Shown one piece after another: positions 1-10,738 of a stretch of DNA of 64,000 nt. How positions within the stretch are numbered: position 1 is the first letter of the stretch; the number at the start of each line of letters is the position of its first letter. The notes beneath the pieces were generated by a model, which did not search any database, was not told where the DNA came from, and saw only the letters and a program-made list of their open reading frames with translations. The position numbers and the translations under genes are program-made. The DNA comes from Cymbomonas tetramitiformis. Taxonomy: Eukaryota > Chlorophyta > Pyramimonadophyceae > Pyramimonadales > Pyramimonadaceae. Location: the NCBI GenBank assembly GCA_001247695.2, contig LGRX02034436.1, positions 1 to 64,000 on the forward strand. The letters are read 5' to 3'.

Positions 1-512
1 CCCTAAAACAACCGGAAAATTAAATAAAATTACATTCAACTCGGGAAAATCTTAAACCCTAGATTCGGTCAAATTTTCAATTTTTTCAGGGCCTCCCCTT
101 GTAAAACTCCCCAACTCCCAAAAAGGCCTGAAATTCATATAAAACTAGAAAAAATAAAAGGGGTTCATCGATGAACCCCCAAAAACATGTTTCATGAAAA
201 TCAGACGTAAAAAGTATCATTTTGCTACCGAGTTTCGAAAAAGAATTTGAAGCTTAAAAATGCATGAAATATTGTACAAGTTCAATTGAAAATTTATGTT
301 TTCTTAACACAAAAACCCCCATAAACCTTCCTTAATTCAGGCTGAAAAAGATGATTTTTTTAGTGAAAATCAGGAATATTTCTTAAACCCTAAAACAACC
401 GGAAAATTAAATAAAATTACATTCAACTCGGGAAAATCTTAAACCCTAGATTCGGGCAAATTTTCAATTTTTTCAGGGCCTCCCATTGTAAAACTCCCCA
501 ACTCCCAAAACT
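1..512. repeat. Direct repeat, about 387-bp period
   Basis: The first 125 bases recur almost unchanged from position 388, so the window opens inside a tandem or satellite-like repeat of roughly 387 bp. The shared block starts CCCTAAAACAACCGG and contains a second CCCTA motif. A plant-type telomere array would need uninterrupted CCCTAAA copies, and these are absent. The stretch from 513 to 821 is AT-rich and shows no gene. Confidence 0.8.
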
Positions 513-821
513 CCCAAACTCCCCAAATGTGTAGAATGACGAAAATAACGTATTTAACACACTATTCGATGAAAATGACATTATCATGTGAAAATGATAT
601 TGCCTTATTTACCTCATGATAGGATTAAAAAGCCGCATTTTAACAGCCAAGAACATGCAAGTGCAGGTTGTGCATTAGATTTAATGGTTTTTATGGTACA
701 AAATTGAGGTCAAATGCACTTTTTCGAAATCTAGGAGGAGTGAAAACACAAAGAACTTTTGACTCAGAATCTATATACACATTATACACATATTATTTAC
801 ATGTTTTTTTTTCGTCTTGCT

Positions 822-3127
822 TTACGCGTCCACTTCAGGTGCTACCGCTACCGCTACGCAATTATCAAAAGCTTCGTCTTCATCGGAATCATCCGATTCA
901 TTCAAGTCACCTAGGTCCTTGCGCGTGCGTTTGGATTGTTGTGCAAGCAAAGCGACGACTATCTGCGCGTATTGCTCGTTCGGTATACTCCGTTCGGGGT
1001 CTTTCGCATCCACATTCCATGCCAGCACTATTTCATTCTTATCGAAAGTCTCGGTAGACGGTCGGTGCCCCGGTGGCGCTGCGAAAGCTCCTGCGTGACT
1101 AGCAAGCTGCTTGCCGAGGTGCTCCTTCTTGGTGTCGGTGTGCTTTTTGGGTTGGAAATAGCGATATAGCAGCTGTTGAGTTGACGGATAGCGCGCCTCC
1201 ACCTTCACCAAGTACAACGGATCCGACCATTCGCTTCGCCTCAGTTGTACGCAGAAAGCGAACTTGTCGTTTTCAGATTCCACCGCGAGAGCCACTGCAA
1301 AGCTGCCGACTGTCATCTGGCCGTAGGTGACCTCCCATTGGGCGTTATCCACGTACTGCTCTGCTTGCTTTTGGGCTCGACCTTGATGTTTCCGTTTACC
1401 GTTGTACACTTCTATCGGCGCTCGATCAATTCGGCGTTGGATGCGCACCGGTATAGCGGGGACGGCGGCAGCCCCGGCAGCTTCTATCGCCAACGCGGGC
1501 GCCTCTATCAGTCGAACCAAGGTGGCATTGCGCTCGATGGCGATTTTCTCGGGATGTTGGAAGGGTATCGCGGGCGCTTGACATTCTCCACCAGCAGTTA
1601 GGTGGCGCTGTTTCTCGATGACATCCTCGCGCCAAAACTTTTCGTGCACGTCCGTGAGCTTTGTGCCCAAAATGTCCTTCAACGCCTGTAAGGTATGCTC
1701 AAGCTTTTCGATGCCTTCTTCGGTAAAAGGAATCGGCTTGATGTATCCAGGCCCCGCGACAGGGGCTGTAGAAGCAAGCTTTGGGAATGGAGTCTCGGGT
1801 AACCATTTGGGTGAAATGGAATACTGTTTGTACTGCATGCCCACTTCGCCGTGCTCGTCCTTCTTGAACTTGAAAGCCTGCTGTGCCAAAATATTGTGGC
1901 AATCGAAGACGTGACCATCAAACCAAGAGCTGAAGTCGAAGATCTTCTCGGTGTGCTCGCACGTTACACCATCCGTAAAGCATTCTTGTGCGACCTCTAT
2001 CATCTCGTCGAGCGTCCAAGCTTGCTTGCGTCGTAGACGCACGGAGAAGCGTGAAAACATCTGGTCAATGTTCTCGTGCGTATGTCCCACCAACAGAAAG
2101 TTGAGTTTCACCTTGCGAAAGACGTCCGTGAGAACCAGCCAAGCTGCGTATGCCAACATCAACTTGCTCTTGTTGGTGCTCACATTGTCAAGCTGTACGT
2201 ACAATACTTCCGGCATCGGGTATGAATTTCCCCCGTCCCCGTTGCGTCGATGCTCTTGAATGCGGAGGATATCCCCGTGCAAAACGTTGACAACGAGGAA
2301 GTTCGCATCGTCCTTGAAGTTGGCGTAGTTGAAATCCATGAAGCGGCCCACGTTCTCGATCATGCTCCCCATGTTGTGCACGTCAAGGAAGTCCTTAGAG
2401 TCCAGATGTTTAGGGATACGTCGAAAGTGTGGCAGTCGGATGGTCCACTGCGTCATGCCATCGATGATCACCGAGGCATACTTATGCCAAGTTTTGTTCA
2501 TGGCAATGCTCTTGGTCATATTCGCTTTACGACCATGTTTGTAGAACTTCTGGCGCTCCGCTCGTGCGATTGCATGATGTTTGTTGAGAGGCCCGTTGTA
2601 TTGCGCTGTGCAAGATACACAAATTCGGGTCAGTGAACAAATTACATAAGCATATAAACACATCACAAAGCTATTCAAGAATATTCACCTTTTTGAGATT
2701 TGGTTAAGCCTTCCTTCAATGACCTGAAGGACGCGCAAACATCGCACTGAGAAAATCGGTTCACCGATGGAATCTTGAGCCAAGAGCTGCAATCTTCGTC
2801 AAATATTTTGTAGAAGTAATTGAGAGAGATCTTTTTGCTCTCCTCATTCTCACGCAAGCCCTCGATGTACTCGTCCCACAGCTCTTCGATGGTCAAACCA
2901 TCCGAAAGATGAATCGGGGCTTTGTCAGGTTGGTGTTGTCCGTATTCGTCGGCGTATTTCTTGATCCATGCGACGACCGACTCGCGTTTCAGGGAAATCT
3001 TGTGGTTGTCCTCCTCGTACGTTAATCCATGAACAAACGTGTGTCGGCCCTCGAGCACGCGTGTCCGACAGTCGTGAAGATACCCGTAGCTGATGCCGTA
3101 AGCCATATAGTAGAACTTAAAGCACAC
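822..3127 (-). CDS. DUF7869-type protein, copy 1 (3' two exons)
   Basis: Two minus-strand exons (3127-2689 and 2605-822) join in frame across an 83-nt intron with GT..AG ends. The 3' exon has the signature block YVQLDNVSTNKSK followed by GHTHENIDQMFSR, which I recognise from DUF7869 proteins. That family is widespread in algal, protist and invertebrate genomes, is often repetitive, and has no established biochemistry. The C-terminal third is rich in K/E and ends in an acidic tail (ESDDSDEDE). The 5' exon begins at a splice acceptor (CAG/GTGTGC), so upstream exons are missing or unrecognised. Its first exon aligns with the gene at 12145-12535, with shared FIHGL/FVHGL, EYGQHQADK-like and RFSQC motifs. 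Probably a mobile-element or multicopy gene. Confidence 0.7.
2606..2688 (-). other. Spliceosomal intron, 83 nt
   Basis: Read on the minus strand, the donor is AAAAAG/GTGAAT and the acceptor is TTGCACAG/CGCAAT. Removing these 83 bases joins codons in frame (a split alanine codon) and continues the protein without a stop, which is direct evidence for a eukaryotic gene. Confidence 0.75.
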
Positions 3128-3318
3128 CTGTTACACAAAAAAAAACACCGTCACTCAAAATTTATTAACACATTATCCAGAAAACGCATAAGGGTTTTGG
3201 TAGGTCATGCCAATTTAAGACGCTTGGGAGACACCCCCAACACTGCACGTCTGCAGGCGGGGCGGCCGTCGCATGCTCGTCAGCACTCTCCAACCACGCC
3301 TTAAATCTGCGCAACCTA

Positions 3319-3391
3319 GACCCTCAGTGGGAATCGAACCCACGAGTGCGAGGTTCATAGCCTAGCGCCGTACCAACTCGACCAATGTCGC
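3319..3391 (-). tRNA. tRNA-like sequence, probably degenerate
   Basis: On the minus strand there is a good box A (TGGTCGAGTTGG), a good box B (GGTTCGATTCC) and a perfect 5-bp T stem (GTGGG/CCCAC). The acceptor stem does not pair well, and the anticodon loop reads CTATGAA, giving an unusual ATG anticodon. It could be a tRNA pseudogene or the head of a tRNA-derived SINE. It lies in the presumed intron or 5' flank of the DUF7869 copy 1 gene. Confidence 0.45.
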
Positions 3392-3493
3392 GAATATGTA
3401 CACATCGTAAATTTAGAAATTTATCATACAATATTCCACATTCCTGTGATGGACAATATTACACAATCTATCACAAGGTCCAAGAAAAATTTC

Positions 3494-4185
3494 GCTTTGG
3501 CCAGAGGCCGTTCATTAGCTAATGAACGGTTCCCGCAGCCAAAGTGTCTATGTGTGAGTCGCGCTTTGACCAGAGGCTGTTCATTAGCTAATGAACGGTT
3601 CCCGCAGCCAAAGTGTCTATGTGTGAGTCGCGCTTTGGCCAGAGGCCGTTCATTAGCTAATGAACGGTTCCCGCGGCCAAAGTGTCTATGTGCGAGTCGC
3701 GCTTTGGCCAGAGGCCGTTCATTAGCTAATGAACGGTTCCCGCAGCCAAAGTGTCTATGTGTGTGTGTCGCGCTTTGGCCAGAGGCCGTTCATTAGCTAA
3801 TGAACGGTTCCCGCAGCCAAAGTGTCTATGTGTGAGTCGCGCTTTGGCCAGAGGCCGTTCATTAGCTAATGAACGGTACCCGCAGCCAAAGTGTCTATGT
3901 GTGAGTCGCGCTTTGGCCAGAGGCCGTGCATTAGCTAATGAACGGTTCCCGCAGCCAAAGTGTCTATGTGTGAGTCGCACTTTGGCCAGAGGCCGTTCAT
4001 TAGCTAATGAACGGTACCCGCAGCCAAAGTGTCTATGTGTGAGTCGCGCTTTGGCCAGAGGCCGTTCATTAGCTAATGAACGGTTCCCGCAGCCAAAGTG
4101 TTTATGTGTGAGTCGCGCTTTGGCCAGAGGCCGTTCATTAGCTAATGAACGGTTCCCGCAGCCAAAGTGTCTATGTGCGAGTCGC
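3494..4185. repeat. 69-bp palindromic minisatellite, about 10 copies
   Basis: Ten head-to-tail copies of a 69-bp unit; one is 71 bp. Each unit holds a perfect 22-bp palindrome made of CCGTTCATTAG and its complement, flanked by an outer CTTTGGC/GCCAAAG inverted pair, so every unit can fold into a two-step hairpin. Because 69 is divisible by 3, spurious open frames run through both strands; I do not treat these as genes. The array lies 5' of DUF7869 copy 1. Confidence 0.95.
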
Positions 4186-4194
4186 GCTTTAACG

Positions 4195-4770
4195 ATGGAA
4201 TCGCAAAAATGAGACTGGCCCCAGTCTCATTCCAGTCTCATTTTTTGGGGGTCATTTCTTTTGTGGAACTTACACACATTTGATGCACTTAAACATAAAA
4301 TAACATTCCCGAGTGCAAATTTTGATCAATTTGATTTTTTTTTGACGATTTGGTGTGATTTTCCATGAGGAACGTAATTATTTCCCCCAACAGTCGCGGC
4401 GGGACCAGCCGCGTGCCCCGCGGGTCCAGCGGGGTACAGTTTCTGTTTCCCCATGAATTTTATGCCACGCAAACTCAGAAAAATCACCAAAAATGTAGTT
4501 CTCGACGAAAAATCCCCAAAACTTTTTCAAGTATGTATTTTTTATATACTTTGCATTGCTTAATGCGTAACAATGTGAACCCCGTGGAAAAAGTTGGATT
4601 TTTCAACTTCAACCACTCTACGGTGGGGAAATGGCATTACGGGGCCGATCGTATAATGGTTGTACAAGGGCGGAATCGCGAAAGTGGGCGTATCCATGCT
4701 CTCACTCGTTTGAGTCCAATTTTTTCGTGGAGCTTACACATATTTGATGTATATAACCATCCGCCATCAT
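4195..4770. repeat. Diverged direct duplication and short hairpin
   Basis: The stretch 4195-4290 and the stretch 4672-4770 are diverged copies: both have GGAATCGC, an ATTTTTT run, TGTGGAACTTACACA/CGTGGAGCTTACACA and TTTGATG in the same order, about 480 bp apart. A small hairpin (TGAGACTGG/CCAGTCTCA) sits at about 4210. I see no convincing gene between 4200 and 5640. Confidence 0.55.
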
Positions 4771-5646
4771 CAACAACGCGAAAAAAAGTTGTTAAATGTT
4801 TTTTCATGGATTTTGTGACTTTTCAGGCGACGAAGACTCTGCCAATCACCGAAATTGGATTATTTGAAGTCGAGTTCACGAAATGGGGGTCTTGGGGGTT
4901 TTTTTTTGTAAAATTGCTCCATACATCCATCCGCCATCGTTACCAAGCCAATATCTTTGTCCTTTTGCCCTTTTTATAGAGAAGTAGTGCCTTTTTAAGC
5001 CCTAAGAAGTGCAAAAATAACTGAAAATCAACAATATCACAATATTCAAAGCATTGCTTGAGTGGAATATGCACACGATCAACATAAAGTAATGACCTTT
5101 TAGTAAAAATATCTCGTGGGAAATAAAGGTAACATATCCGAGGGCAAGTGAATGAGTGAAATGAGGCCTGATGAGACATTTTGGCTCAGGGTTTGGCTAT
5201 GAATCCTTACCATGCCTGTATCAAATAGTGTATGCATATCATGTCTAGGTATAACAATACATATAATAACACAATCGTGTATTCCCGTTTGAACCATAAC
5301 TTGGGAGTGCACAAGGTTGAATGTTCGATACTGCGATGCAAAAAAGTGACTATGCAACTGTGCTAGCAGACCTATCCTACACAAATCACGGCTCGCGCAG
5401 CATCGTGGCGAGATAAATTGTGTTTAGAACGGCACTTTTGACATGCAGTAAGTGCTAGTATGAACATATGCGTTGGTGGGTGCGTACAGAGTGTTGTTCA
5501 TTTTGGATTCAGGGTAAAACCCAAAGTGAAATTGCAGGTGATTTTCACCTTGGGTTTCACCCTGATGCGCGTCCGGCAATTTAGGGTACATTAGTACTAA
5601 GGACGACCTATGTTCCCTAAAGTGCTGGTGTGTTGTTCGCGAGCAG

Positions 5647-6126
5647 GTCATTGCTATGGATAATGTCAATCCAGATGACCTTTCTGTTGACTTTAGCGCC
5701 ATTGGTGGCATGGAGAAGATCAAAGAGAGCTTGGTGACCACTCCTGATTCTTTTGCACACAACTTCACATAGAGTTTTTGGACTCCGTGCCTGACGCACT
5801 GCGATGTGTGTTTAACGGAGCTTTTCGTGCAGTTCTGGCCGAGATCACAGGAATAGTTTCGAGTATCCGGGCTATATGCAATGGTCTCTCATTGCAACAG
5901 GGAGGAAAATCGCAGGCTGCTGGCGGTTGTTTGCTTCCTTTAGCTCGCTCCTTGTTTCGGCTCATCCATTTCGTTTCTGAGGTTGCCACGCTTGTCATGA
6001 ACATTCGCCCATCACAAATGAGCCTCGTCCTAACTTTTACGTCGAGATCTTCAGGACGAACTCGTGATCTTACCTCTTAAACGTCCAGAACTGTTCAAGA
6101 GAGGAAACTTGCTGAAGCCAGTCAAG
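5647..6126 (+). pseudogene. Msp1/ATAD1-like AAA ATPase, two-exon fragment
   Basis: Exon 5647-5733 encodes 29 residues containing DLSVDFSAIGGMEKIKESL; exon 6055-6126 encodes DELVILPLKRPELFKRGNLL and four more residues. Together they match the stretch just before the Walker A loop of Msp1/ATAD1, the AAA ATPase that extracts mislocalised tail-anchored proteins from the mitochondrial outer membrane. Both exons are phase 0 with GAGCAG/G and TTCAG/G acceptors, and the first has a GT donor. The expected next exon with GPPGTGKT is not visible downstream, and no earlier exons are seen, so this is a truncated or badly dispersed host gene. An antisense frame over exon 2 is probably a shadow. Confidence 0.65.
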
Positions 6127-6428
6127 GCACGCTGCTACCTTGCCGTCACACTCATTTGCAAATTCTTCAGGAATTCGTCGAAGGCTCTCGACGAATTCTG
6201 CCTTCTCAAAGAAGAAACACCCAGGTGCCTGGTCACAGTCAGTGTGTGCAGACTGCTCGAGGCGTATCACAAATATCTGGAAGTGTGGCATGTAGATTAA
6301 GGCATTATTTTCCAATTAGTATTGCACACAGCTTCCGACGTCTTTATGTCTGCAATTGAGGTATTTCACTCGAGTATTTATTCTGTGCCTACAGCGCAGG
6401 ACTCAAAAGCCGGGCCTCACACATCAAC

Positions 6429-6800
6429 ATGGGGCTGCAGTCTGATCGGCTAGCACCCGGTCAGTTCAGGTTGAAATCCTGACAGTCCCAAGGCTCGGGT
6501 ACATGATCTCGGCCTCGAGGTTATGTAGCCGAGCCTCCATTTGCCTTGTAGCATACTGGCCGCTGCACGTTGTGCCGCCCCTTGGCTGACTGGACGCGGC
6601 AAAATAATAGCACATAGAGAACACCCATATTTGCAGGTCACGGCATTGCGCCCTTTATTACCTGGCAGTGCTGGCTGACGGATCGAACTTAATATGTTTT
6701 AAGGGGCTGCTGTCTGTTCGGCAAGCAACCGGACAGTTCAGGTTAGGATCCTGACAGCCCCAAGGCTGCGGGTGCATGTTCTCGATTCAGAATATGATCT
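6429..6800. repeat. Pair of diverged ~80-bp direct repeats
   Basis: Copies at about 6430-6505 and 6698-6775 share GGGCTGC, CGGCWAGCAMCCGG, CAGTTCAGGTT, TCCTGACAG and CCCAAGGCT in order. No coding frame covers them. They may be ends of an old mobile element about 270 bp long. Confidence 0.6.
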
Positions 6801-8572
6801 CGAGCCTGAAAGCACCAGAAGAACTTAGTCCGGCACAAGTTGTGTTCTGTAATAACTTGTGCTCTAAACATCATATTAGTGTCCGCATGCTATTCTCTAG
6901 TGAGCTCACTAGTTAACCTGGTTGGTGCCATAGGTATAAAATGATAATCCGTGAAAAAATGGAGTCCGAATTTCAATTTTGAAATCTCCCGCAATGGGAT
7001 TTTACCCATTTTCACCTTTTCTGGCCACTTATATATATACTATAGTACATATATATCAGTGGTTGTGTAATGTGCAACTTACAGAACTCATGTAACTTAT
7101 CTCACTTTTGCACATGACATTTTTCATGGCTTTTTAGTGAAGATATCTGATGGTCAATATGTGTGGTTACACACACATATGGGTTTTGCTGTTTTAAACC
7201 CATGGAAAGTGGACCAAGATATATATATTAGGTGTATCAACTTTAAGTGTGATCACTTAAGTGATAACTTGTCAGTAACCTATCATCTACTTACTGAAAG
7301 AGTATCAAATGATATCTTCAGTTTCCAAGTAGATCTGGACAAAGCTTGATAAATGAATCAAAGCAGTGTCACACACACATATGTGTGTGTGTGTGTTGTC
7401 CACAACAACCTCTATCAGATGTCAATATAGTTACTGATCTGAAAGAGTTACATGCAATTGAACTGATCAATGCTGTATCAATTGTCAGAATGCAATGTAG
7501 AAGTTGTTGTTGCTCCAGCAATAGTGTGTGGGACGAATGGACAGTGCTCAACAGTGACCAGCTGTTATCTGAGCACTGTATACTGCCTTCGGGTCTGGAG
7601 ATATCTCCATCCAGCCCTTCAGCAGGTTGTGTGATCCTGTCCCATATCTATCGCCATCACTTGACATCCAACACGCACATGTGTTTGTTGGATGGTATCT
7701 ATGTATAATGTATTGATATAATACATGATTATTACACTTAGGAGTCAGTGCAATTTCAATGTACATAATGATACCAGTGACTTGATCATTACACTTAGAG
7801 TCAGTGTAATGTCATTATACACAATGATGTCAGTGATTGTAACAATACATATGTCACTACATAGGTACTTCCTGATTGAGTACACTATGCGTGTATGGTG
7901 TAGGTATTTACTGATTTAATACACTATACCAAATTGATCTATCACATAAGATTATCTGAATACCAATAACAGCATGTATCTAACATGATGTATATCAACT
8001 CGGTTAGTAAATGTAATCCTGCATATCTCATCTGCAGTGATGAGTTGCTTGGGTATATTTCACACTTGGTTCCGGTGAGCATTCCTTTCAGTGATCCACA
8101 ATAGAACAATATACCCATCCCAAATCCTGCGTCAGGGTATATTGAGCTAATTATTGTGTTAAGACCATGAAGAGGCACCTTACACCAAGTGGGTTTGTTT
8201 ATAGTTTAATCATGCACAGCAGGTATGCTATGTGATTTATTTTGCAACATCTGATGCACTTGTTATATGTGAGTATACATGCCAGCTGCTATCGTGATCA
8301 AGCTGGCTGCATATGTGTATGCATATGTCAATGTATAATACAGTGGAATCAGACTGCATGATATAGTTGCATGGTATAATAATGCTTGGAACATCTTGCT
8401 GCATGCACTTGGTATATACTGAATGAGTAGTATATACTGCAAGTGTGTGTGTGATAATAAGTGCTGAACACACATATGATTGCACACACATGTGATATTT
8501 GCTGCACACACTATGATATTTGCTGTACACACATATATGATTGCACAGCATCCACTTCATCTGATGTCATAC

Positions 8573-8608
<36 letters not shown>

Positions 8609-9640
8609 GTATAGTTACACACACAGCATGTAGTTTACACACACATGACTGCAAACTTGTATGTACATCTGTCAGTGAATAATCACCATCTTTTATGTGC
8701 GAACATCACAGATATTGTAGCATGCTGCATATGTATATACCATCATCGCGCGTCATCTGTTATGATGAATCTAGCAGGTGTATACATATCCTGTCAAGGT
8801 AAATCACCATGCGCGCGTAGACGAGTGATTTTTGCAACCATTTGAAATGACGATATTTCGATGCGTACACTGCACTGAAAATTAGTGCGAGTAGCGATTA
8901 TCAAAATCGCTGATGTGCGCGCTGTGAATGGTGATCATATCTCGTTGCAGTATGTACGGCATATGATACGAATGCCATTTCGCTTACGGAACTTATATTG
9001 ATGACGATTTGTTCATCTGCGCGTCAGTTTGTCGCATCTCTTACAATTTTGCGAATGATAGCAGCGCATATGTGCGAATCGTATGCTGTATGCACACCTT
9101 GTCGCGCTGTTATACTGACGGTGATTATTCGAGCGTATATGTTGCGACGGTATCTCCGCGCACTCCGTTCGCTGTTTATTCCGCAGCGGTTGATATTATG
9201 CGAGATATGTCTTGTATGTGAGTTCACTGTCGCAGTCTGTATATGCGCGATCCGCGAACCTGTTGCACACACAAAAAATACAATATCTCTACTGCTGCAC
9301 TCACACTTGATGTGTCCTCGTTCGTCGCCTTGACGTTTAGAATACCAACTGTTAGGGATCGCTCAGTAAGCGATATGATAGCACGGCTGTTATTGAACGA
9401 TAACAACTCGCGCAGCGTAAGTGTGGGTGACGAGTGCAGTCGCTTCTCCAGAAGTTACTGCTGAAGCTCAACGCTTCCTCATATACGCAATGCCCCGCAC
9501 CTCTCAGGTGCTACCACAATTGGGTTGTGAACCCGAGGCATTGGCTGAACAATTAGTATCGGCCGATCGAATAAGCCATGTGATACTCGCATGCTTGTTC
9601 AATTCATGCTTGAAGCGAAGATGAGTCTTCTCAGAACACT
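6801..9640. other. AT-rich, microsatellite-rich, no gene recognised
   Basis: This stretch holds many ATATAT, ACACAC and CATATG runs, including a clean (TG)n tract at about 8577-8609, and short open frames without domain or codon signature. I could not identify a gene, RNA or element border here. Confidence 0.6.
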
Positions 9641-10318
9641 TCAGTTCTTCAAGACTAATCTTGCTTTGCCATCTCGATGCCACAACCTGGCCTCTCGATG
9701 ACAGGTGTCACTCAAGGTGAGTGGATGACAGATGGTTATGACAAAGGTTTCAAAGAATTTTGAACTTACCCCAGCTGGAAGCACTGCTGTGCCACCTATC
9801 TCCGTATCCATCGTTTCGTCCAAGATACTGAAGACTTCTGTTGATTTCTCAGGACACTTCCAGAAGTCTCCGTTCTCGGAATTCCACCACATCTCATTCA
9901 AAAAAGAACTGTAAGCAGGACCTTTGTTCCCTGCTGAGCGTTGAACCAGCTCATCGAGTCTGGTCTTGCGCGTGGTGTAAGCGGGCGCCACGCTGCTGAT
10001 TAGCATATTCTCAGCGTCAAGACTGACAGCGATATGCTCATGCGCGCGGTCGCTCGCTGTCAGCAGAAACACCGATGTGCCGCTTCCGGCTGACGTATTC
10101 CCCGCGAAAGAGATACGCAAGTTCTCATCGGCGTTTGCTGGTAAAAGCGGCAGGTTTTCCTGAACTGTACTGCCATCGGCTCCGGCGAGAAAACTAACAG
10201 AGACTCGCAGCGCATGGCCCTGTAAACCAGGTACGCGCTCAACTGACCAATGCTTCCCGGGCTGCTGTATTATGTTTCCTGTGCTCATCAACGCGCGAAA
10301 TTGATCTGCAGTTGCCAT
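9641..10318 (-). CDS. Unknown protein, divergent from DUF7869 copy 2
   Basis: The minus-strand frame starts at ATG 10318 and runs 183 codons to a strong donor (GCTGGG/GTAAGT, exon end 9770); the frame then only drifts on to a stop at 9641. The 3' exon is not resolved. I do not recognise the protein. It looks like a compact, mainly beta-strand sequence (many alternating hydrophobics, ENLPLLP, SVFLLTASD) with a C-terminal Trp-rich patch (NEMWWNSENGDFWK). Its start lies 420 bp from the start of the opposite-strand DUF7869 gene, so the two could share a bidirectional promoter and belong to one mobile unit. Confidence 0.5.
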   Translation of the reverse strand: MATADQFRALMSTGNIIQQPGKHWSVERVPGLQGHALRVSVSFLAGADGSTVQENLPLLPANADENLRISFAGNTSAGSGTSVFLLTASDRAHEHIAVSLDAENMLISSVAPAYTTRKTRLDELVQRSAGNKGPAYSSFLNEMWWNSENGDFWKCPEKSTEVFSILDETMDTEIGGTAVLPAGVSSKFFETFVITICHPLTLSDTCHREARLWHRDGKARLVLKN

Positions 10319-10738
10319 TTTTTTGATTCACGAAACAGTAAAGGAAAAAAGGTGATGGGCTGTAAGCAGGGTTATGCATAGTAGGTTTTGAATTGTGAGG
10401 AAGACTGGTCGAGTTTATGAAGTTTCAATAAGTTCCGTGGTCTCGTCATCATAATCCGAAAATTGCGAATCGAAATATTTTATTGGACGGGCCGAACGCG
10501 ACAAAGAACTCGAATCTGCATTCAAGTTCTCGATTTCGATTGATGACATCTCCACTCGCGATCCGGGAACTTGAGTACAGATTGATGTTATTGGACAAAG
10601 TTTGGTCTATCGATCCAACGAATTTAATATGACCGACCGTAATGTTCAAATTCAAAGTCATCGGCTGTCGCCCCTGACGAAACTCGGAATGAACTCTCGT
10701 CGTTTTCATTTCACGGAAATCGGCTTCATAAGTTTTTT
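10319..10738. promoter_or_regulatory. Divergent intergenic region
   Basis: This 420-bp gap separates two oppositely transcribed genes and would have to contain both promoters. Tracts such as AAGTTTTTTTTGACTTTTTTT directly before 10750 are AT-rich. I see no unambiguous TATA box. Confidence 0.35.

Noticed and set aside
1..512. Telomere
   Set aside because: CCCTAAA-like motifs are isolated and embedded in a 387-bp repeat.
3319..3391. Functional tRNA gene
   Set aside because: The acceptor stem does not pair, and the anticodon loop is atypical; kept only as tRNA-like.
3494..4185. CRISPR array
   Set aside because: Units are contiguous, with no variable spacers and no cas genes, and the genome is eukaryotic.
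3446..4212. Apparent repeat protein with a 23-residue period
   Set aside because: The unit length is 69 bp, so any frame without a stop stays open on both strands. The DNA palindrome explains the pattern better.
6070..6315. Minus-strand exon with a GTAAGA donor
   Set aside because: It overlaps the Msp1-like exon on the plus strand, which has a specific family match; the antisense frame has none.
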